Source of the DNA: a candidate division TA06 bacterium
GTDB lineage: Bacteria > Ratteibacteria > UBA8468 > MWAK01
Assembly: GCA_022704925.1 (NCBI GenBank)
Contig: JAKJFK010000103.1
Location: 1-6,343 of the forward strand
Direction: 5' to 3'
DNA: 6,343 bases
This document shows positions 1 to 5,279 of the stretch, piece by piece. The position numbers and the translations under genes are program-made. Within the stretch, counting starts at the first letter, position 1, and each line of letters begins with the position of its first letter. The notes under the pieces were generated by a model, which worked only from the letters and a program-made list of their open reading frames with translations, did not search any database and was not told where the DNA came from.

Positions 1-86
1 ATCTCCGGCGGCTGGTAATTGTGGGCCAGGATGACCGCCCGCCGTTTTTCCTTCCAGGCCTGGATCTCGGAGACGATGTCGTTCAT
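1..86 (-). CDS. nadA: Quinolinate synthase NadA, N-terminal end (partial)
   Basis: The window holds only the first 28 codons, beginning at ATG 86-84; the rest runs off the left edge. The peptide starts MNDIVSEIQAWKEKRRAV and continues with ILAHNYQPPEI (19-29), the hallmark opening of quinolinate synthase, in which a conserved His and Tyr contribute to the active site. NadA condenses iminoaspartate with dihydroxyacetone phosphate to quinolinate in de novo NAD synthesis and carries an oxygen-sensitive [4Fe-4S] cluster, whose Cys ligands are beyond the window. The start is 7 bases after the TAG stop of the ROK kinase with no strong Shine-Dalgarno, so it is probably read as part of the same operon. 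Identification rests on a short but very distinctive motif. Confidence 0.88.
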   Translation of the reverse strand, partial: MNDIVSEIQAWKEKRRAVILAHNYQPPE

Positions 87-93
87 CTGGAGC

Positions 94-1047
94 CTATTCC
101 GGCGGGTAGAAGACCAGCGCCGCGGCCGCCTTCAGGCCGCTTTCCGCGCCCAGGGAGGCCGGCAGCAGTTTGAGACGGGTAGTCAGGATCGGGAAGGAGT
201 GCTTCTCGATCGAGGCCGCGATGGCCGCGAAGAGCGGTTCGCCCGCCTGGGCCACCCCGCCGCCGATGATGATCGCCTCGGGATTGAAGATGTTGACCAG
301 GTTGGCCAGCATCACGCCCACGTAGAAGCCGGTCTCCTGCCAGACCCGGGCCGCGACCGGGTCGCCCTGCCGATAGGCGGCCGAGATGATCTTCGGGGTG
401 ATCTTTTTCGGATCGCCCCCGGCCAGCTTCAGGATCGGGCTGTCCGGGTTGCCCTTCAGGAGGCGGCGGGCCCGGGCCGCGATCCGGGCCGCCCCCACGT
501 AACTCTCGACGCAGCCGGGCTTGCCGCAGCCGCAGATCGGCCCCCGGTAATTGATGATCTGGTGGCCCAGCTCCACGGCCGAGTACTCGCCGCCGCGCAG
601 GAGCTTGCCGTTGACGACCACCCCGCCGCCCAGCCCGGTTCCCAGCGTGATGGCGATGATGTCCCGGAAGGGTTTCCCGGCTCCGAACTTGAACTCGCCC
701 CAGGTGAAGGAGTTGACGTCGTTCTCCACCACTACCGGCAGGTGAAACTTCTTCTTGAATATCTCCGCCAGCGGCAGGTTGTCCCATTCCGGCAGGTTGG
801 GCGCCAGGAAGACCGAGCCCCGGTTGTCGACCAGGCCGGGCGTGCCGATGCCGATCCCGGCCACTTCGCCCGGGGCCGTGCCCTCCAGCAGGCCGGCGAC
901 CGCCCCGGCCATGCGCTTGAGAACTTCGTCCCGTCCCTTCTCGCCGCCGGAGTCCACCTGCCCCTGGCTGATGATGCGGCCGGCCTGGTCCAGCCGTCCG
1001 TACTTGATGAAGGAACCGCCCAGGTCCAGTCCGATGGCCGTCTTCAT
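94..1047 (-). CDS. ROK family sugar kinase, probably glucokinase
   Basis: ROK kinases phosphorylate sugars with ATP in the cytoplasm; the closest match in motif terms is bacterial glucokinase, feeding glucose-6-phosphate into glycolysis. The 317-residue protein shows the N-terminal phosphate loop LDLGGSFIK (7-15), GIGIGTPGLVD (64-74), the glucokinase-like APNLPEWDNLPL (82-93), the catalytic VENDVNSF (107-114, D110 as general base), TLGTGLGGGVVVNGKL (134-149), and the ROK zinc site with ELGH (159-162) and CGCGKPGCVE (172-181), giving ligands H162, C172, C174 and C179. IIIGGGV (259-265) and the C-terminal GAESGLKAAA block (300-309) complete the fold. There is no N-terminal helix-turn-helix, so it is a kinase and not a ROK repressor. 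ATG is set by a 4-base ATGA overlap with the flavodiiron stop and AGGAGA at 1060-1055. Sugar specificity is inferred; mannose, fructose or an amino sugar remain possible. Confidence 0.93.
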   Translation of the reverse strand: MKTAIGLDLGGSFIKYGRLDQAGRIISQGQVDSGGEKGRDEVLKRMAGAVAGLLEGTAPGEVAGIGIGTPGLVDNRGSVFLAPNLPEWDNLPLAEIFKKKFHLPVVVENDVNSFTWGEFKFGAGKPFRDIIAITLGTGLGGGVVVNGKLLRGGEYSAVELGHQIINYRGPICGCGKPGCVESYVGAARIAARARRLLKGNPDSPILKLAGGDPKKITPKIISAAYRQGDPVAARVWQETGFYVGVMLANLVNIFNPEAIIIGGGVAQAGEPLFAAIAASIEKHSFPILTTRLKLLPASLGAESGLKAAAALVFYPPE

Positions 1048-2258
1048 TCCGGCTTCTCCTTCGGTTCGGTCTCGACCGCACCGGCCGCCAGTCCGGCCAG
1101 CCGGACCCCCGCCGCGCGGGCGGCCGCCAGCTCGCCGCCATCGGGACGGAACCGGGCCGCCACGGCCGGCAGCTCCATCTCGAAGCCGGCCTCCTTCATC
1201 TCCTGGGCGAAGCGCGGGATGATCTCCCGGTTCCAGCCGTAGGAGCCGAAGGCCAGCCACTGCTTCTTGCGGGGGCGCAGCCCCTTCAGGTAGGTGTAGA
1301 GGTCGGCCACCGAGGGAAGCGGCAGGTTGTTGAGCACCGGGGTTCCCAGGGCGACGGCCGCGGCCTCCAGCACCTCGGCGGCCACGTCGCTGCGGTTGCT
1401 GGCCTTGAGCGGCATGACGACCGTCTCCAGCCCGGCCGACTGCAGCCCCTCGGCGATCGACTCGGCCAGCAGGGCCGTGCTGCCCCACATGGTGTCGTAG
1501 GCGACCACCGCCTTCTCCCGGGTCCGCCCCGATGACCAGTCCCGGTAGGCCGCCAGGATCTTTTCGGGCCGCCGCCAGATGAGGCCGTGGCTCGGGCCGA
1601 TGAGGCGGATGTCCAGCTTCATTTCGCCGATCCGGCCGAGCATCTTGGCCACCAGGTTGGAGTAAGGCATGATGATGTTGGCGTAGTACCGGGCCGCCTC
1701 TTCCATCAGGACCGCCTCGGGCACCTCGTCGTCGAAACGGGACCCGGCGGCGTAATGCTGGCCGAAGGCGTCGTTGGGCAGCAGGATGCCGTCCTCCGGC
1801 AGGTAGGTGAAGAGGCTGTCCGGCCAGTGGAGCATCGGCGCCTCGATGAACTGGAGGGTGCGCCGGCCCAGCGAAAGCGTGTCGCCGGTCTTGACCGGCT
1901 GGACCGGCAGGCCCGGCCCGAAGTACTTTTCGGCCCCTTCGATCCAGTGGCCGGTGGCCAGGAGGCGGGCCTTCGGGCAGTGGCGCAGGATCTCCAGGAT
2001 GGCGCCTGAATGGTCCAGTTCCAGGTGGTTGGAGATGATGTAATCGATCTCGCCGGGCTTGACCAGGGCCGAGATATTCTCCAGGAGCCGGCCGGTGAAC
2101 GGGCTCTTGACGGTGTCCACCAGGCACTTCTTCTCGTCCAGGATCAGGTAGGCGTTGTAACTGCTGCCCCGGCCGGTGCGGTAGCCGTGAAAATCGCGCA
2201 GGTTCCAGTCCACTGCCCCGACCCAGTAGATATCCTTGCCGATCGGTACGCCGGCCAT
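1044..2258 (-). CDS. Flavodiiron protein (A-type), O2/NO reductase
   Basis: Flavodiiron proteins reduce O2 to water or NO to N2O in the cytoplasm of anaerobes, taking electrons usually from rubredoxin. The 404-residue protein has the two-domain A-type layout. The N-terminal metallo-beta-lactamase-like domain (about 1-245) keeps the complete diiron ligand set: H78, E80, D82 and H83 in NHLELDHSG, H144 in MLHWPD, D163 in NDAFGQH and H224 in GPSHG. The flavodoxin domain (about 249-395) begins with VVAYDTMWGSTALLAESIAE (251-270), the FMN phosphate loop, and has AFGSYGWNRE (336-345). There is no fused rubredoxin or flavin reductase domain, and the last 15 residues are a Glu/Lys/Pro tail. ATG overlaps the rmuC stop by one base and follows AGGGGGAG at 2270-2263; the gene's own stop overlaps the ROK start. 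Which gas is the substrate cannot be told from the sequence. Confidence 0.95.
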   Translation of the reverse strand: MAGVPIGKDIYWVGAVDWNLRDFHGYRTGRGSSYNAYLILDEKKCLVDTVKSPFTGRLLENISALVKPGEIDYIISNHLELDHSGAILEILRHCPKARLLATGHWIEGAEKYFGPGLPVQPVKTGDTLSLGRRTLQFIEAPMLHWPDSLFTYLPEDGILLPNDAFGQHYAAGSRFDDEVPEAVLMEEAARYYANIIMPYSNLVAKMLGRIGEMKLDIRLIGPSHGLIWRRPEKILAAYRDWSSGRTREKAVVAYDTMWGSTALLAESIAEGLQSAGLETVVMPLKASNRSDVAAEVLEAAAVALGTPVLNNLPLPSVADLYTYLKGLRPRKKQWLAFGSYGWNREIIPRFAQEMKEAGFEMELPAVAARFRPDGGELAAARAAGVRLAGLAAGAVETEPKEKPE

Positions 2259-3667
2259 CAGGCTCCCCCTTCTTCCGTTTTATCTTTAAGCTTTTTTTCC
2301 CCGACGGGCGCGCCGGGAAGTTCGCGCAGCGAGGTGTCCACCGGCTCCAGTTCAACCGTTTCGCGCCCGGTGCCGCCGGCGCCCAGTTCCTTCAGGTGGC
2401 GCACCCCGGGCATCAGCCGGCTGGCCCAGGAGCCGACCGCCTCGTTGTAGGCTCGGGCGGCCCGGTCCAGGTGTTCGCCCACCCTGGAAAGGTATTCGGA
2501 GAATTTTGCGAGCCGGTCGAAGAGTTCCTGGCCGGCGTCCAGGATGGTTTTGGCGTTCGCGGTGACCTCGTACTGCTGCCAGGTCGTGGCGACCGTGCGC
2601 AGCAGGCTGATCAACGTGGTCGGGGTCGCCAGCAGGACCCGGTTTTCCATGGACGACTCGATTAATTTCCGGTCCTGCTCCAGGGCGGCGCTGAAGAAGG
2701 ATTCGCCCGGCAGAAAGAGGACCACGAAGTCCGGGCTCGGGTTAAACTGGTTCCAGTAGTTTTTGGAGCCGAGCTGGCGCGCGTGCAGGCGCACCGCCTC
2801 GGCGTGCCGGGTGAAGGCCGCCTGGCGCTTCTCCTCGTCGGCCGTTTCCATGGCGTCCATGTAAGCGGCCAGCGGCACCTTGGCGTCCACCACCACCGTG
2901 CGGTTTCCCGGCAGGCGGACGATCAGATCCGGCCGCTGCTTCCCCTCCTCGCCTTCCAGCGAGACCTGCTCTTCGAAATCGCAGTAGCGCGAAAGGCCGG
3001 CCACCTCCACGACCCGCCGCAGGGTGATCTCGCCCCAGCGTCCCCGTACCTGCGGACGCTTGAGGGCCGAGACCAGCTGGCCGGTTTCCTTCTGGAGGCC
3101 GTCGTGGGCCTTCTTCAGTTCCTCAAGGTGCTTGTTCAGGTTCCCGTACGCCTCGGCACGGTGGCTCTCCAGCTCCCGGAGCTGGACCTCGTATTTTTTG
3201 AGCGTCTCCTGGAGCGGCTTGACCACCGCCTCCACTCCCTCCTGCCGCTTGCTCAGGTCGCCCTTGGCCTCGGTTATCAGGTTCTCGAGGGTCTTTTTGG
3301 CCAGGTCCAGGAAGGCCTGGTTGTTGCTCTTGAGCGATTCGCCGGCCAGGGCGTTGAAGGTGTCGCTCAGCCGCTGCGAAGCTTCGGCCAGGAGGCGTTT
3401 CTCCTCGGCGATGTAGGTCTGCGCCTCGGCCAGCCGCGTTTCGGCGGCCACCCGGCCGCCCTGCTGGCCGGTCAGCTCGGCCTGGATCCGCTTGATTTCC
3501 TCATCCAGCCGGCCGGCCTGGCCGCGCCATTCGGCCAGCGCGCTTTCGGCGGCCGCGGCCCGGTTTTCGAGTTGCATCCGCTGCGCCTGGGTCCGGAGCT
3601 GACCGATCAGCCAGCCGATGACCAGGCCGATCAGCAATCCCGCCAGCACAGATAAAAGGTTCGGCAT
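2258..3667 (-). CDS. rmuC: RmuC family DNA recombination protein
   Basis: RmuC proteins are predicted membrane-anchored nucleases; in E. coli rmuC limits inversions at short inverted repeats. The 469-residue product has one N-terminal transmembrane segment (about 4-23, Leu/Ile/Gly-rich), a long predicted coiled coil rich in Glu, Ala, Arg, Lys and Gln (about 30-205), then the RmuC domain. Within it, RGRWGEITLRRVVEVAGL (208-225) is the family hallmark and RPD (245-247) plus VVDAKV (259-264) fit the PD-(D/E)xK nuclease core with D247, D261 and K263. FLPGESFFSAAL (318-329) and LLATPTTLISLLRTVA (345-360) are further conserved blocks. The tail (430-469) is low-complexity. Length is usual. ATG shares one base with the larC stop (TGATG), preceded by GGAAGGG at 3677-3671, so translation is probably coupled. 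Confidence 0.95.
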   Translation of the reverse strand: MPNLLSVLAGLLIGLVIGWLIGQLRTQAQRMQLENRAAAAESALAEWRGQAGRLDEEIKRIQAELTGQQGGRVAAETRLAEAQTYIAEEKRLLAEASQRLSDTFNALAGESLKSNNQAFLDLAKKTLENLITEAKGDLSKRQEGVEAVVKPLQETLKKYEVQLRELESHRAEAYGNLNKHLEELKKAHDGLQKETGQLVSALKRPQVRGRWGEITLRRVVEVAGLSRYCDFEEQVSLEGEEGKQRPDLIVRLPGNRTVVVDAKVPLAAYMDAMETADEEKRQAAFTRHAEAVRLHARQLGSKNYWNQFNPSPDFVVLFLPGESFFSAALEQDRKLIESSMENRVLLATPTTLISLLRTVATTWQQYEVTANAKTILDAGQELFDRLAKFSEYLSRVGEHLDRAARAYNEAVGSWASRLMPGVRHLKELGAGGTGRETVELEPVDTSLRELPGAPVGEKKLKDKTEEGGA

Positions 3668-4836
3668 CAGCCCTTCCGGGTTCTTTTTACCGGTTTCGGT
3701 TTTTCCTTGAGAAAGGCCGCCTGGACCAGCTGCCCGGCCCGGGCCAGCGATATCTTTTCGGCCTCGGCCAGCGTCTTCAGGTCCTCGTACTCCGGGTTGG
3801 CCTGGACTTCCCGGCCCAGGTAGCGGCCGATCTTCATCCGCACCTTCCGGCCGGCCACTTCAACCTCGCGCCACTCCCGTTCCAGGATCACCCGTTCGCT
3901 GCGGCGCAGCCGGGTTCCAAAGGCGCTGGTATGGGTGAAAAGGGCCTTCAGCACACCTTCCAGGCGTTCCGGGGGCAGGATGATTTCCAGCTTCTGTCCC
4001 GGCCGCCCCTTCTTCATCAGGCCCGGCAGCAGGATGAAATCGAGGCTGCCGGCCGCCTGGATGGCCTGGATGGCCGGTTCGTAAGCGTTGGGGGGCAGGT
4101 CGTCGAGGTTGGTCTCCAGGACCAGCACCTCGTCCCGGGCCGGTTTCGTTTCTGTTTCGCCCAGGTAGAAGGAGAGAATGTTCGGTTCCGGCTCGATCCG
4201 GCTGCCGGCCCCGTAGCCGACCGCCTCCAGCCGCATCGGCGGCGGCGCCTCGAAGCGGGCCAGTTCGGCCAGGATGGCCGCCGCCGTCGGCGTCGTCTGT
4301 TCCGGCTGGTCGCCGTTCAGGCGGGCCGGCCGGCCGCGCGCCAGCAGAGCGGTGGCCGGCGCCGGCCGGCCCAGGTTGAGGGCCGAGGCGTACAGACGCT
4401 CCACGCCCAGGATGCGGAGCCCGATCACCGCGCTGGCGATGTCAACGATGCTGTCGGTCTCGCCGATCTGGTGAAAATGGTCGGGCAGGCCGTTGTGGAC
4501 GACGCTCTCGGCTTCGGCCAGCCGTCGGTAGATCGCCAGCACCAGCCGGCGCGTCTCCGCCTCGAGCCGGCTCTTCTCGACCAGCCTGACGATCTCGCCG
4601 TAGGATCGGCCGTGCTCGTGCTTCCCGACCCGGACCAGGAAACGGCGGGCCGGCACCGGGTGGCCGATGCGCGGATCGTTTCTCTCCTCCCGGCGGACTT
4701 CCAGCCGGTAGCCGGACAGCGGTATCTTTCCCAGTTCCGCCTCGAGCCGCTTCAGCGGCAGGCCGGCATCGATCAGGCTGGCGGCGATCATGTCGCCGGC
4801 CGCGCCGGCGGCGGCGTTGAAGTAACCGATTTTCAT
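3667..4836 (-). CDS. larC: LarC-type nickel-pincer cofactor biosynthesis protein (divergent)
   Basis: LarC inserts nickel into the pyridinium dithiocarboxylate precursor (made by LarB and LarE) to form the nickel-pincer cofactor of lactate racemase LarA and its paralogues, using CTP. This 389-residue single-frame protein carries both halves of LarC. N-terminal half: YFNAAAGAAGDM (5-16), a His-containing HEHGRS (73-78), the hallmark HFHQIGETDSIVDI (120-133), TPTAAAI (182-188) and GYGAGS (207-212). C-terminal half: ETNLDDLPP (241-249) and LMKKGRPG (273-280), with a Lys/Arg-rich tail. Oddities: the usual Asp after YF is N7, the TPTG motif reads TPTA, and the region between LNLG (153-156) and TPT is about 15 residues shorter than in the Lactiplantibacillus protein as I recall it, losing the conserved His-Gly and Pro-Val-Pro. 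No larA, larB or larE is in the window. Start ATG is 32 bases after the yajC stop with only a weak GAAAAG upstream. The stop overlaps rmuC. Confidence 0.88.
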   Translation of the reverse strand: MKIGYFNAAAGAAGDMIAASLIDAGLPLKRLEAELGKIPLSGYRLEVRREERNDPRIGHPVPARRFLVRVGKHEHGRSYGEIVRLVEKSRLEAETRRLVLAIYRRLAEAESVVHNGLPDHFHQIGETDSIVDIASAVIGLRILGVERLYASALNLGRPAPATALLARGRPARLNGDQPEQTTPTAAAILAELARFEAPPPMRLEAVGYGAGSRIEPEPNILSFYLGETETKPARDEVLVLETNLDDLPPNAYEPAIQAIQAAGSLDFILLPGLMKKGRPGQKLEIILPPERLEGVLKALFTHTSAFGTRLRRSERVILEREWREVEVAGRKVRMKIGRYLGREVQANPEYEDLKTLAEAEKISLARAGQLVQAAFLKEKPKPVKRTRKG

Positions 4837-4854
4837 CTTTTCGCGGTCCGTCTC

Positions 4855-4870
4855 GAACCGGGGCCGGTTC
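4855..4870 (-). repeat. Perfect inverted repeat between yajC and larC
   Basis: GAACCGG (4855-4861) and CCGGTTC (4864-4870) form a perfect palindrome with a 2-base centre; as RNA it could fold as a 6-bp stem with a 4-base loop. It covers part of the yajC stop codon and fills half of the 32-base yajC-larC gap. There is no T-run, so it is more likely an mRNA stability or processing element, or a protein-binding site, than a terminator. Function is not shown. Confidence 0.4.
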
Positions 4871-5156
4871 AGACCTTGCCGGCGATGGCGCTGCGGTTTA
4901 CCCGGATCTTGATGCTGTTGGCGGTGCCCACTTCCAGGATCACCACGTCCACCTTGACCTCCGCGATCTTGCCGTGCAGGCCGCCGATGGTCACCACCTG
5001 GTCGCCGGACTTGAGCGAGTCCAGCATCTCCTGGTGCTTGCGCTGCTTCTTCTGCTGGGGCATGATGATCATGAAGTAGAAGATGAAGAGAATGATTACC
5101 AGCGGCAGAAAGCTGAAGAGCGGGTTCGGTGCGGCAGCCGGGGCTTGTGGCGGCAT
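4869..5156 (-). CDS. yajC: YajC, Sec translocon auxiliary subunit
   Basis: YajC is a small inner-membrane protein that associates with SecD and SecF and, through them, with SecYEG during protein export. The 95-residue product has the family layout: a short Ala/Pro-rich lead (2-12), one hydrophobic transmembrane segment (about 13-32, rich in Leu, Ile and Phe), the hallmark RP/MPQQKKQ-type junction (MPQQKKQRK, 32-40), and a soluble domain with the conserved GDQVVTIGGLHGKI (51-64) and a beta-rich end. Length is normal. The ATG at 5156 is preceded by a strong AAGGAGG; an upstream in-frame ATG at 5225 would add a Pro/Ala-rich extension lying in the leader and is rejected. It is the first gene after the predicted promoter. 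Unusually, the next gene is larC rather than secD/secF, so secDF and tgt must be elsewhere or upstream. Confidence 0.97.
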   Translation of the reverse strand: MPPQAPAAAPNPLFSFLPLVIILFIFYFMIIMPQQKKQRKHQEMLDSLKSGDQVVTIGGLHGKIAEVKVDVVILEVGTANSIKIRVNRSAIAGKV

Positions 5157-5160
5157 TCTT

Positions 5161-5167
5161 CCTCCTT
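5161..5167 (-). promoter_or_regulatory. Shine-Dalgarno of yajC, fixing its start
   Basis: AAGGAGG reads on the minus strand at 5167-5161, four bases before the ATG at 5156-5154. It is the strongest ribosome binding site in the window and decides in favour of the 95-residue YajC over a form starting 23 codons upstream. Confidence 0.85.
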
Positions 5168-5188
5168 GTGAGAGTGGTTGATCGGTGA

Positions 5189-5209
5189 CGGCCGGAGTTG
5201 GACCGGCCG
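5189..5209 (-). other. Perfect 7-bp hairpin in the yajC leader
   Basis: CGGCCGG (5189-5195) and CCGGCCG (5203-5209) are perfect inverted repeats around a 7-base loop. In the predicted yajC transcript this stable G+C stem ends about 32 bases upstream of the start codon. No T-run follows on either strand, so it is not a standard terminator. It may influence leader stability or translation, but GGCCGG is frequent throughout this DNA and chance is possible. Confidence 0.35.
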
Positions 5210-5223
5210 CCGGAAAACCGCGC

Positions 5224-5245
5224 AAAAAACAGGGCGGCGGTCCCT
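5224..5245 (-). terminator. Weak candidate intrinsic terminator after the RNase HII-like gene
   Basis: On the minus strand, AGGG (5245-5242) can pair with CCCT (5234-5231) across a 7-base loop, followed by a G and six T residues (5229-5224). It sits 20 bases beyond the RNase HII-like stop codon. The stem has only 4 pairs, so it is a weak terminator candidate. It overlaps the predicted transcription start of yajC, so transcripts begun there would contain at most part of the hairpin. Confidence 0.35.
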
Positions 5246-5249
5246 TTAA

Positions 5250-5279
5250 ATTATAGCCCAGTCCTCATCTCAGGCGCAA
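5250..5279 (-). promoter_or_regulatory. Predicted sigma70-type promoter for the yajC operon
   Basis: The minus strand carries a perfect -10 hexamer TATAAT at 5255-5250. TTGCGC at 5279-5274, 18 bases upstream, is the best -35 candidate but matches the consensus at only three of six positions. The -35 lies in the last codons of the RNase HII-like gene. A start near 5243 would give a leader of roughly 87 bases before yajC. An AT-rich TATAATTTAAA in otherwise very GC-rich DNA makes the -10 stand out. It is the only obvious promoter I see for the six genes downstream. Confidence 0.6.

Noticed and set aside
83-1141. Second minus-strand open frame over the ROK kinase
   Set aside because: It overlaps the kinase in another frame and its translation is low-complexity Gly/Arg/Pro without domain motifs.
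19-1242. Long open frame on the plus strand opposite the ROK kinase and the end of the flavodiiron gene
   Set aside because: It is antisense to a well-supported kinase, its translation is Gly/Arg/Asp/Gln-rich with no recognisable motif, and GC-rich DNA keeps such frames open by chance.
1048-2355. In-frame upstream extension of the ROK kinase reading frame across the flavodiiron gene
   Set aside because: The extension is an Arg/Gly/Pro-rich out-of-frame reading of the flavodiiron gene; the DLGG motif and the ATGA overlap place the kinase start at 1047.
2783-3655. Plus-strand open frame opposite rmuC
   Set aside because: Antisense to the conserved RmuC domain and coiled coil; the translation has no recognisable motif, no supporting context and no convincing ribosome binding site.
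4855-4870. yajC-larC palindrome as an intrinsic terminator
   Set aside because: No T-run follows in the direction of transcription, and the downstream genes are tightly linked.
3931-5079. Plus-strand open frame opposite larC and yajC
   Set aside because: It runs across two confident genes and the yajC-larC gap; the composition is that of a reverse-strand shadow.
5157-5225. N-terminal extension of YajC to an upstream ATG (23 extra residues)
   Set aside because: The extra residues are unlike YajC and lie in the leader; AAGGAGG immediately before the ATG at 5156 fixes the shorter form.
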